A DNA stretch of 8,232 bases from DASXBA01 sp046729895 (lineage in GTDB: Bacteria; Actinomycetota; Thermoleophilia; Solirubrobacterales; Thermoleophilaceae). Below the pieces are notes generated by a model that was not told where the DNA came from, ran no database searches, and worked only from the letters and a program-made list of their open reading frames with translations. The translations under genes were made by a program, and so were the position numbers. Of the stretch, positions 1 to 5,826 are shown one piece after another (position 1 is the first letter of the stretch; each line of letters begins with the position of its first letter). Location of the stretch: NCBI GenBank assembly GCA_046729895.1, contig JBKPHP010000234.1:1-8232 (forward strand), given 5' to 3'.

Positions 1-373
1 CCCGCTTGCCGTTCGGCAGCAGGTAGACCGCGTCCCTCGGCACCGTGCCATACGTCGGCCATTCGGACTCGGGCAGGCCGGGGAACAGCTTCTGCATCGC
101 CGACGGCTTCAGCATCGCCCCCGACAACAGGTGCGAGCCCGGACCCTTGCCCTTCTCCACCAGGGCCACCGGCACCTCACCGAGCGACTCCGCGAGCCGC
201 GGATCCTCCTCGAGCAGCTGCGTGAGCCGGATCGCGCAGGCCAAGCCTGCCGGCCCGCCGCCGACGATCACGACTCCGACTTCGATTCGCTCCTCTTCCG
301 GATCAGCGGGCGGCCCGACGAACTCGCGAGCCGGATCTACTGGGGGTGGGTAGTCGAGGGGGGTGGTGGTCAT
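1..373 (-). CDS. Electron transfer flavoprotein:quinone oxidoreductase (ETF-QO), N-terminal part
   Basis: Partial gene: the ATG is at 371-373 and the reading frame stays open to the left edge, giving about 124 residues. The FAD-binding dinucleotide fold is seen at about residues 32-50 (VGVVIVGGGPAGLACAIRL), followed by VALVEKGKGPGSHLLSGAML and the LFPGLPES segment. This order (GxGxxG, then VEK..., then the LSGAM-type loop, then LFP) matches the ETF-QO family rather than a general FixC/geranylgeranyl reductase. In this family the membrane-attached enzyme takes electrons from reduced ETF and passes them to the quinone pool through FAD and a C-terminal 4Fe-4S ferredoxin domain, which lies outside the window. 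It follows etfA by 85 bp on the same strand, consistent with one operon. A Shine-Dalgarno GAGGA (plus-strand 379-383) sits 5 nt before the ATG and is made by a copy of the heptad repeat. Confidence 0.88.
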   Translation of the reverse strand, partial: MTTTPLDYPPPVDPAREFVGPPADPEEERIEVGVVIVGGGPAGLACAIRLTQLLEEDPRLAESLGEVPVALVEKGKGPGSHLLSGAMLKPSAMQKLFPGLPESEWPTYGTVPRDAVYLLPNGKR

Positions 374-374
374 T

Positions 375-413
375 TCAGTCCTCAGTCCTCAGTCGTCAGT
401 CCTCAGTCCTCAG
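375..413. repeat. Heptanucleotide tandem repeat (TCAGTCC)n
   Basis: Five full 7-bp units plus four bases of a sixth lie head to tail: TCAGTCC at 375, 382, 396 and 403, and TCAGTCG at 389. On the minus (coding) strand the unit reads GGACTGA. Because 7 is not a multiple of 3 and the unit contains TGA, the array places stop codons in all three minus-strand frames. It ends 1 bp from the ETF-QO start codon. Confidence 0.9.
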
Positions 414-453
414 GAACGGCGACCATCGCCTGAGGGCTGCGGACTGCGGACTG
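390..453 (-). repeat. Imperfect 25-bp inverted repeat / hairpin in the etfA to ETF-QO gap
   Basis: The block at 429-453 contains GGACTGC-type heptads and is the reverse complement of 390-414 at 21 of 25 positions, with a 14-nt loop (415-428). Some of the four mismatches may be tolerated as G-U pairs in RNA. The stem begins 5 bp after the etfA stop codon on the transcribed strand. It lacks a following U-run, so a simple intrinsic terminator is less likely than an RNA-stabilising or translation-modulating structure. Function is inferred only. Confidence 0.65.
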
Positions 454-458
454 CCAAC

Positions 459-1433
459 TCAGCCCTTCTTCGCCTTAACGGCCTCCGTCAGCTTCGGAAG
501 GATCTTGTTCAGATCCCCGACGATCCCCAGGTCCGAGAACTCGAAGATGGGGGCGTTGGGGTCCTTGTTTATGGCGACGATGTTCTCCGAGTTCTGCATG
601 CCGACCTTGTGCTGGATCGCGCCTGAGATGCCTGCGGCCAGGTAGAGCTTGGGCGCGACCGTCTTGCCCGTCTGCCCGATCTGCGCCGCGTAGGGGTACC
701 AGCCGGCGTCGACGACCGCCCGGGTCGCGGCCACGGCGCCGCCCAGCGCCCCGGCGAGCTCCTCGCACAGCTCGAAGCCCTCGGCCTTGCCCAGGCCGCG
801 ACCACCGGCCACGAGGATCTCGGCCTCCTCGATGTTGACCTCCTCCTCGCCCGACTCGCCGCGCTGGATCATGCGGGCCTTCGTGGAGTGGTCCTCGAGC
901 TGCACGTCGACGTCCACCACCTCGGCGTCGCCGCCGCCCGACTCCACCGGGTCGAAGGCGTTCAGGCGGCCGATGATGATCCCGGGCTCGCTCACGTAGT
1001 CGACGTCGACGATCGCGGAGTCCTGGAGGATCGGCCGCTCCGCGATGAGCTTGCCGTCCTGCGCCTTCACGGCCGTGACCTCCATGGTCACGCCGGCGCC
1101 GAGGCGCGCGGTGAGGCCCGCGCCGACCTCGAAGCCGAGCAGGCCGCCGCCGAAGAGCGCGTACTTGTAGCCCTCGTCCTGGATGACCTTGGCCATCACG
1201 TCGACCACCGGCTGCGCCAGGCCCTCCGGTGCCCTGGCCCGGTAGACCTTCGACGCGCCGTACTTGCCGAGCGAGGCGCAGAGCTCGTCGCCGAGGTCAT
1301 CGCCGTCCCCGACCACGACCGCGGCGGCCTCGCCGCCGATCTCTCCGGCCAGCTTGCCCGCCTCGGAGACCGCGCCGAGCGAGTTCTTGTTGAATTCGCC
1401 CTCGTAGTGCAGTGCGTAGGTGAGGATGCTCAT
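459..1433 (-). CDS. etfA: Electron transfer flavoprotein alpha subunit
   Basis: A 324-residue protein, the usual size for EtfA. With EtfB it forms the soluble FAD-containing heterodimer that carries electrons from acyl-CoA dehydrogenases to ETF:quinone oxidoreductase. The N-terminal alpha/beta domain spans about residues 1-190. The C-terminal FAD domain holds VAGGRGLG (208-215), ATRAVVDAGW (236-245), QIGQTGKTVAPKLYLAAGIS (251-270), then GAIQHKVGMQNS and IVAINKDPNAPIF, the family signature. The ATG at 1431-1433 was chosen because MSILTYALHYEGEF is a typical EtfA start; the frame is open further upstream, but that part overlaps etfB in another frame. ATG overlaps the etfB stop as ATGA, which implies translational coupling and equal subunit supply. 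The stop is TGA at 459-461. Confidence 0.96.
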   Translation of the reverse strand: MSILTYALHYEGEFNKNSLGAVSEAGKLAGEIGGEAAAVVVGDGDDLGDELCASLGKYGASKVYRARAPEGLAQPVVDVMAKVIQDEGYKYALFGGGLLGFEVGAGLTARLGAGVTMEVTAVKAQDGKLIAERPILQDSAIVDVDYVSEPGIIIGRLNAFDPVESGGGDAEVVDVDVQLEDHSTKARMIQRGESGEEEVNIEEAEILVAGGRGLGKAEGFELCEELAGALGGAVAATRAVVDAGWYPYAAQIGQTGKTVAPKLYLAAGISGAIQHKVGMQNSENIVAINKDPNAPIFEFSDLGIVGDLNKILPKLTEAVKAKKG

Positions 1434-2224
1434 ACGAGGAGCTTCCTTTCCTCGAGCCAGGACACGACCTTCTCGACGGTCTCGCCCGTGTCCTCGTCCT
1501 CGATGATCTCGCCGGGCTCCTTCTCCGGCGGCGGGTTGATCCCCAGGACCGCGGTCCGGGAGCCTCCCTCGCCGACCTTGTCGGCCTCGATTCCGACGTC
1601 GGAGGCCGACTTGGTGTCGAGCGGCTTCTTCTTCGCGCCCATGATCGCCTTCAGCGACGGATAGCGCGGCTCGTTGATGGCATCGCCGACGGAGATCACG
1701 GCGGGCACGTCGATCTCGACGGTGTCGTAGCCGTACTCGGCCTGCCGCCGACAGCGCAGCTTCCCCTGCTCGGCGTCCATCTCGATTACCTGCGTCAGCG
1801 ACGGCATCTTCAGGTGGTCGGCCACGACGGCGCCGATCGTGTAGCACTCGCCGTCGTCCGACTGCTGGCCGAGCAGCACCAGGTCGGGCGACTCGGACTC
1901 GAGCACCTTCGCCAGCGCGTAGCCGGTGGCGCTGACGTCCGAGCCCGCGAGCGACTCGTCGGTGAGGTGGACGGACCGGTCGGCACCGAGCGACACCGCC
2001 TTGTGGAGGGCGCGGAAGGCCGACTCGGGGCCCATCGTCACGGCGACGATCTCGTCGACGTCCACCTTGCCGCCTTCCCGGATCTGCATGGCGGCCTCGA
2101 TGGCGTGGGTGTCGAAGGGGTTCAGGTTGGTCTCGCCGGACCGGTCGAGCCGTTTGGTGTTCGGGTCCATCCGCTTCTCGACCGCCGCGTCGGGCACCTG
2201 TTTGACCAGGACACAGATCTTCAA
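1430..2224 (-). CDS. etfB: Electron transfer flavoprotein beta subunit
   Basis: A 264-residue EtfB beginning MKICVLVKQVPD, the usual N-terminus of the family. The nucleotide-binding segment GQQSDDGECYTIGAVVADHL lies at about 119-138. The beta-subunit signature VPAVISVGDAINEPRYPSLK (173-192) leads into AIMGAKKKPLDT (193-204). The C-terminal arm (about 228-264, PPPEKEPGEI...WLEERKLLV) is the part that wraps the alpha subunit in known ETFs. The start codon is TTG (2222-2224). It is favoured by homology to the family start and by AAGGAG 8 nt upstream; no in-frame ATG fits better. It is first in the etfB-etfA-ETF-QO order and overlaps etfA by 4 bp. Role in beta-oxidation or amino-acid catabolism is inferred from the family. 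Confidence 0.96.
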   Translation of the reverse strand: MKICVLVKQVPDAAVEKRMDPNTKRLDRSGETNLNPFDTHAIEAAMQIREGGKVDVDEIVAVTMGPESAFRALHKAVSLGADRSVHLTDESLAGSDVSATGYALAKVLESESPDLVLLGQQSDDGECYTIGAVVADHLKMPSLTQVIEMDAEQGKLRCRRQAEYGYDTVEIDVPAVISVGDAINEPRYPSLKAIMGAKKKPLDTKSASDVGIEADKVGEGGSRTAVLGINPPPEKEPGEIIEDEDTGETVEKVVSWLEERKLLV

Positions 2225-2232
2225 GGGTGTTT

Positions 2233-2238
2233 CTCCTT
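2233..2238 (-). promoter_or_regulatory. Shine-Dalgarno AAGGAG fixing the TTG start of etfB
   Basis: AAGGAG on the minus strand is separated by 8 nt from the TTG at 2222-2224. This strong site decides the rare start codon of etfB. Confidence 0.8.
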
Positions 2239-2329
2239 ATGGCTGAGCTTCCTCGGGGCCGGCGGCGGCCCGGCCCAGGGCTCGCGCCTGCCGCGCGGCC
2301 CGCGCCGCTGCGGCGGCGAAGCGCCCGGA

Positions 2330-2360
2330 ATTGTACTCATCCAGTTGACTGACGCGTCAA
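2330..2360 (-). promoter_or_regulatory. Candidate promoter of the etf operon
   Basis: Reading leftward, TTGACG (2355-2360) is followed after 19 nt by TACAAT (2330-2335). Both hexamers are close to the sigma-70/SigA consensus, but the spacer is about 2 nt longer than ideal. Transcription would start near 2323, leaving a GC-rich leader of about 100 nt before etfB. The rest of the 132-bp gap (2225-2329) shows no gene, only CG-rich short inverted repeats. The -35 overlaps the stop codon of the upstream GMC gene. Confidence 0.45.
2345..2360. promoter_or_regulatory. Palindrome over the etf -35 box, candidate operator
   Basis: The perfect 10-bp palindrome TGACGCGTCA (2350-2359) lies inside a 16-bp segment whose ends are TTGAC (2345-2349) and GTCAA (2356-2360). 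It covers the proposed -35 box, the position expected for a dimeric repressor such as a TetR-type fatty-acid regulator. No regulator is encoded next to it, so the assignment is inference. Confidence 0.35.
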
Positions 2361-3817
2361 TCGCCGATCAGATCGGCGATCCGCTCGGCCACGGCCAGCA
2401 CCGTTAGGTTGGTGCCGCCGCGGGGGATCGTAGGCATCAGCGAGGCGTCCGCCACCACCAGGTTCTCGTAGCCCAGGACCCGGCCCGAGTGGTCGGTGAC
2501 CTGCCCCAGCGCGCACGTTCCGACCGGGTGGAAGTAGGCGGTGATGCCTTCTCGCCCGCGCCGCCTGATGGCCTCTCCGTCGGCGGCCTCGCCCGGCTCC
2601 AGCTCGTGGTCCACGAGCCCCTCGGCCGCCGCCGAGCCGGCCAGCCGCCGGCCCAACTCCACGGCCTCGAGGGCGTGAGCGAGGTCGCGGTCGGAGTCGA
2701 ACGCGTATTCGGTGACCTCCGGGAGCACGGCCGGATCGGGAGAGCGGAGGCGCACGGTGCCGCGCCACTCCGGCTGGACGAGCATGGCGCTGCCGGCGAG
2801 AACGAATCCGTCAGGGTGGGCCGGCGTGCCGTTTGCCGGGAAGAGACCGGTCAGGACGTGCAGGTCCCAGATCCCCTCGGGGCAGTCCGAGCTGCGCGCC
2901 TTGACGATTCCCTGGCAGGCGATCAGCGGTGTGCGGCGGGCGTGCTCGAAAAGGCTCGCCTGCAGGCGCCCGGTCGGGCGCCAGCGGACCGGAATCCCGA
3001 AGTGGTCGAGCAGGCGCTCGCCGACCGGCAGCTCGCTCGCCTGCTCGATTCCGTGACGCCGCAGCTCGTCGGCCGGGCCGATGCCGCTGCGGAGCAGGAC
3101 GGCAGCCGTGCCGTACGAGCCCGCGCACAGGACCACGAGGTCGGCGCGCAGCTTGAAGCTCTCGCCCTTGCGGACCACCACGGCCCCCGTCGCCCGTCCG
3201 TCCTGCAGCTCGATGCGATCGACGAGCGTCTCCGCCATCAGCGTGAGGTTGGGACGCTCCCGCGCCGGGTCGAGGTAGGCGAAGGCGGCGTTCCAGCGCG
3301 TCGCGCCTCGCACGTTCGAAGAGAGAAGACCGAAGCCCTCGAAGGCGTCCGGCGCGTTCAAGTCGTCGTGGACCGGCAGCCCGACTTCGCCGCACGCCTC
3401 CACGATCGCCGCGTTCCACGGGTTCACGTCCCCGCGCGCGAAGCGCACCGGCTCGAGTTGCCGCTCCGCCCTGTCGAAGTACGGGACCAGCGCGTCGTAG
3501 CACCACCCTCCGTCCCCCCAGGCCGCGTAGTCGGACGGGGCGCCGCGCGCCAGGATGCACATGTTGTGGGACGAGCAGCCGCCGATGATCCGCGCCGCTG
3601 GCAGGGTCCGCTGGCCGTCGGTCCAGTCGTGCGAGCTCGGCGGTAGCCGGCAGTCGAGCATCTCCTCCGGCCAGCAGTTCGAGCTGTGCGGCCCGTAGTC
3701 GGGCCCCGCTTCCACCAGGCAGACGCTGCGGTCCGGGCCCTGGCTGAGGCGTGCCGCAAGCGCGCAGCCGGCGGTGCCCCCGCCGAGTACCAGCACGTCG
3801 GAACGAGGGCCAGTCAC
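2357..3817 (-). CDS. GMC-family FAD-dependent oxidoreductase (alcohol/choline dehydrogenase type)
   Basis: A 486-residue, somewhat short GMC flavoenzyme. The Rossmann motif VLVLGGGTAG is at residues 8-17, with the ribose-binding acid in LVEAGPD (34-40). The first GMC signature, RIIGGCSSHNMCILARG, is at 76-92. The second lies around SYGTAAVLLRSGIGPADEL (234-252). The catalytic His430 sits in HPVGTC, and the partner Asn470 in GGTNLTVLAVAERI. The family oxidises alcohols with FAD; the substrate cannot be read from sequence. No signal peptide is visible, so it is probably cytoplasmic. The start is GTG (3815-3817), directly before SDVLVLGGG, without a clear Shine-Dalgarno. Its length and actinobacterial setting also allow the mycofactocin-linked GMC group (MftG), but no other mycofactocin gene is in view. 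It ends 132 bp before etfB on the same strand. Confidence 0.9.
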   Translation of the reverse strand: MTGPRSDVLVLGGGTAGCALAARLSQGPDRSVCLVEAGPDYGPHSSNCWPEEMLDCRLPPSSHDWTDGQRTLPAARIIGGCSSHNMCILARGAPSDYAAWGDGGWCYDALVPYFDRAERQLEPVRFARGDVNPWNAAIVEACGEVGLPVHDDLNAPDAFEGFGLLSSNVRGATRWNAAFAYLDPARERPNLTLMAETLVDRIELQDGRATGAVVVRKGESFKLRADLVVLCAGSYGTAAVLLRSGIGPADELRRHGIEQASELPVGERLLDHFGIPVRWRPTGRLQASLFEHARRTPLIACQGIVKARSSDCPEGIWDLHVLTGLFPANGTPAHPDGFVLAGSAMLVQPEWRGTVRLRSPDPAVLPEVTEYAFDSDRDLAHALEAVELGRRLAGSAAAEGLVDHELEPGEAADGEAIRRRGREGITAYFHPVGTCALGQVTDHSGRVLGYENLVVADASLMPTIPRGGTNLTVLAVAERIADLIGD

Positions 3818-3824
3818 GAAGCGG

Positions 3825-3830
3825 AGTCTA
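3825..3830 (-). promoter_or_regulatory. Candidate -10 box for a leaderless GMC transcript
   Basis: TAGACT (minus strand) lies 7 nt before the GTG start at 3817, and no Shine-Dalgarno is present between them. This spacing is what a leaderless mRNA starting at the initiation codon would need, a common arrangement in actinobacteria. No convincing -35 box is seen. Confidence 0.35.
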
Positions 3831-3835
3831 GGTTC

Positions 3836-3856
3836 GGTCGCTGGTCGCTAGTCGGT
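3836..3856. repeat. Short heptad repeat (GGTCGCT)2 plus a diverged third copy
   Basis: GGTCGCT at 3836-3842 and 3843-3849 is followed by AGTCGGT (3850-3856). It fills the gap between the GMC start and the protease fragment and overlaps the end of the latter. The 7-bp period and the GTC core resemble the larger array at 375-413. Confidence 0.6.
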
Positions 3857-4132
3857 CCTGAGCGTGAGGCTCAAACCGTGGGCGGCCGCGTCCTCGAGCA
3901 CGAAGTCGAGATTGGCCCCGCCCTCGCCGGCGGTGGCCACCGTGAGGCCGCCGGTGTTCACGCCCACGCCCACCGTGTCCACGATGCCGAACGCTCTGCC
4001 TCCGTCGGTGAGGTCGGCGACGGGGCCTCCGGAGTCGCCCGCCGTGACCGCCCCGACGATGTCGTGGTGTCCGCCGTCGATCGCGTTCAGGATCCCGTGG
4101 CGCTGCTCTCGCGTGGGAATGCCTAGATTCAC
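3848..4132 (-). pseudogene. Remnant of an S1 (trypsin-like) serine protease, C-terminal part
   Basis: The 94-residue frame (GTG at 4130-4132, TAG stop) contains AGDSGGPVADL at about 31-41; Ser34 matches the S1 nucleophile and its oxyanion motif. It then has GGRAFGIVDT and a C-terminal helix NLDFVLEDAAAHGLSLTL, as in actinobacterial S1 proteases. An active enzyme needs His and Asp residues normally found in the preceding 100 or more residues. Here the MFS stop codon lies only 54 bp upstream in the same frame, so those residues cannot be encoded. There is no signal peptide. It is therefore most likely the tail of a truncated gene, although a fair Shine-Dalgarno (AGGGG, 5 nt before the GTG) could still allow translation of a short product. 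The deletion or insertion edge would lie near 4133-4187. Confidence 0.65.
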
Positions 4133-4137
4133 GTCGT

Positions 4138-4170
4138 CCCCTGCCGGGGCGGAGGGAATATTACCCCTCC
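4138..4170 (-). terminator. Two small hairpins after the MFS gene
   Basis: CCCC/GGGG (4138-4149, 4-nt loop) and GGAGGG/CCCTCC (4151-4156 with 4165-4170, 8-nt AT-rich loop) lie 17-49 bp beyond the MFS stop on the transcribed strand. There is no U-run, so termination is only a possibility. Confidence 0.3.
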
Positions 4171-4186
4171 ACCCCAGTGGGACGCG

Positions 4187-5740
4187 TCAGGCGGGCGAGG
4201 GCTCGGGCACGGGCTCCGAGCCGGCGAGCGGCTCTCGCTCGATCTCGCGCTCGCGCACGAGCAGCAGGGCGACCACCGATCCCGCGAGGGCCAGGAGGCC
4301 TCCGAGCAGGAGGATCTCGTTCATGCCGGCGAGGAAGCCCTGGTGGGCGGCGTCCGCCACCGCGTCGCGCGAGCCGGCCGGCACCGAACTGAGCGCCTGG
4401 TCGAGGTTGCCGGACGAGGCGGCCTCGACGAGCTCACGCGGCCGGGCCCCGCTCGCGGCCGGCGTGCCGGCCGCGAGGTCGCGGACCTCGCTGGCTCCGC
4501 GGCCCAGGAACAGGGCGCCCCAGGCGGCGATGCCCACCGCGATCCCCACCTGCCGGAACGTGTCGTTGATACCGGACGCCATGCCGCTCTGTTCCTTGGG
4601 CACGACGCTCAGGGCCACGTCGGCGATCACCGGATTGAGCAGACCAACGCCGGCACCGCCCACGAGGAACCCGGCGAGCAGCCCGGTCCAGTCGTCGCCG
4701 GCTTGGATTCCCGACATCAGGAGCAGGCCCACACCCGTCCCGATGAGGCCGATGCTGAGCATCACCCGAGCCGGGACCCGCGACAGGAGCGCACCCGCCA
4801 GCGGCGCGACGAAGAAGCTCGCCAGCGTGATCGGCAGGTAGCGGACCCCAGCCTCGAAGGGCGTGAGTCCCAGGTAGTTCTGGAGGTACAGCGTCAGGTA
4901 GAGGAACAGCGCGAACATGGAGCCAGACACCGCGAACGCTGCGATCTGAACACCCGTGAAGGCGGGTCGCTTGAAGAGGCCGAGCGGCAGCATCGGCTCC
5001 CTGACGCGGCGCTCGATGACAACGAACGCGGCCAGCAGAGCCGCCGCGGCGACGAACAGCGACACGATCAGCGGGCTGCCCCAGCCCTCGTCATTGCCCC
5101 GCAGCAGCGCGAGGACCAGCGCAAAGAGCGCGGCGCTGAAGGTCGCGACGCCCGCCCAGTCGATCCGGGTTGCGTTCGGGTCCCGGGTCTCACGCAGCTT
5201 GGCATAGGTCACCGCGATCGCCGCTATCCCGATCGGGACGTTCAGGTAGAAGACCGACTCCCAGCCGAGGGCGTCCGTCAGCACGCCGCCCACGAGGGGT
5301 CCGATCGCCACGGCCACCCCGATCGTCGCGCCGTAGGCTCCCATCGCCGTGCCGCGCTCGCGGCCGGCGGGGAACTCCTGTGCGATCAGCGCCAAGGAGA
5401 CCGCGAACATCACTGCACCGCCCACGCCCTGGATCGCGCGAGAGACGTTGAGGAAGGTCGGGTCCGGAGCAAGGGCCGCCAGACCCGAGGCGAAGCTGAA
5501 TATCGCAAGACCGGCCGCGAACACCCGCCGCCGCCCAAGGCGGTCGGCGAGCGAACCGGCGATCAGCACGAGGGCAGCCAGCGACAGCGCATAGGCGTCG
5601 ATCACCCACTGCAGATCGGTGAAGCTGGCGCCGAGATCCTTCTCGATCGATGGCAAGGCCGTGTTGACGACCGTTATGTCGAGCAGCAACATGAACGTCG
5701 CCACCGAGACCGCCATGAGTGTCCACCACTTACGAGCCAT
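4187..5740 (-). CDS. MFS multidrug exporter, DHA2 (14-TM, EmrB/QacA) type
   Basis: A 517-residue membrane protein, the normal size for the 14-helix DHA2 group that exports drugs or metabolites by proton antiport. TM1 carries the D1 motif LDITVVNTALPSIE (20-33). Motif A, GSLADRLGRRRVF, is at 62-74, and motif B, RAIQGVGGAV, at 101-110. The antiporter motif C is in TM5, GATIGVAVAIGPLVGG (137-152). Further hydrophobic stretches alternate with charged loops to residue 495. A hydrophilic segment (about 415-468) precedes the last helix, and the tail EREIEREPLAGSEP is charged and proline-rich. The ATG is at 5738-5740, with GGAG 8 nt upstream. The gene is divergent from a MarR regulator, the usual layout for a repressor-controlled efflux pump. 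The substrate is unknown. Confidence 0.93.
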   Translation of the reverse strand: MARKWWTLMAVSVATFMLLLDITVVNTALPSIEKDLGASFTDLQWVIDAYALSLAALVLIAGSLADRLGRRRVFAAGLAIFSFASGLAALAPDPTFLNVSRAIQGVGGAVMFAVSLALIAQEFPAGRERGTAMGAYGATIGVAVAIGPLVGGVLTDALGWESVFYLNVPIGIAAIAVTYAKLRETRDPNATRIDWAGVATFSAALFALVLALLRGNDEGWGSPLIVSLFVAAAALLAAFVVIERRVREPMLPLGLFKRPAFTGVQIAAFAVSGSMFALFLYLTLYLQNYLGLTPFEAGVRYLPITLASFFVAPLAGALLSRVPARVMLSIGLIGTGVGLLLMSGIQAGDDWTGLLAGFLVGGAGVGLLNPVIADVALSVVPKEQSGMASGINDTFRQVGIAVGIAAWGALFLGRGASEVRDLAAGTPAASGARPRELVEAASSGNLDQALSSVPAGSRDAVADAAHQGFLAGMNEILLLGGLLALAGSVVALLLVREREIEREPLAGSEPVPEPSPA

Positions 5741-5769
5741 TGGGAATTCTCCGTCGGTCGGGGTACAAT
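5740..5769 (+). promoter_or_regulatory. Candidate promoter of the marR-family gene
   Basis: TTGGGA (5740-5745) and TACAAT (5764-5769) are 18 nt apart on the plus strand. The predicted start, near 5776, falls inside the first arm of the inverted repeat, which would allow autorepression. The -35 box is weak. Confidence 0.4.
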
Positions 5770-5771
5770 TG

Positions 5772-5820
5772 GTCAGGTTGCTTGATCAGGTCACCTTACC
5801 AGATTGTCAAGCGACCTGAC
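5772..5820. promoter_or_regulatory. Inverted-repeat operator between MFS and marR genes
   Basis: GTCAGGTTGCTTGA (5772-5785) and TCAAGCGACCTGAC (5807-5820) are reverse complements at 13 of 14 positions, separated by 21 bp. The first arm also lies in a looser palindrome centred on GATC (5784-5787). The arms cover the predicted exporter promoter elements. This is where a MarR dimer would be expected to bind in a divergent pair; binding itself is inferred. Confidence 0.6.
5782..5810 (-). promoter_or_regulatory. Candidate promoter of the MFS exporter
   Basis: On the minus strand a perfect TTGACA (5805-5810) is followed after 17 nt by GATCAA (5782-5787), a poor -10 (3 of 6 consensus bases). A strong -35 with a weak -10 fits a regulated promoter. 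Both elements are largely covered by the inverted-repeat arms. Confidence 0.45.
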
Positions 5821-5826
5821 GAAACT

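Noticed and set aside
1434..1847. Upstream in-frame extension of etfA (138 codons)
   Set aside because: It lies wholly within etfB in another frame and gives an Arg-rich product; family homology begins at the ATG at 1433.
2489..3646. Plus-strand ORF of 385 codons opposite the GMC gene
   Set aside because: Antisense shadow of the GMC gene; no recognisable domain or convincing ribosome binding site.
3848..4132. Intact serine protease gene
   Set aside because: Only the active-site serine segment is present; the frame is closed 54 bp upstream by the MFS stop, so the His and Asp of the triad are missing.
4343..5785. Long plus-strand ORF of 480 codons opposite the MFS gene
   Set aside because: It mirrors the strong codon bias of the MFS gene on the other strand. 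Its product is Arg/Glu/His/Gln-rich without domains, while the minus frame has clear MFS motifs.
5719..5826. Longer MarR start at the ATG at 5719
   Set aside because: It would begin inside the MFS gene and translate the promoter and operator region; MarR homology fits the GTG at 5827.
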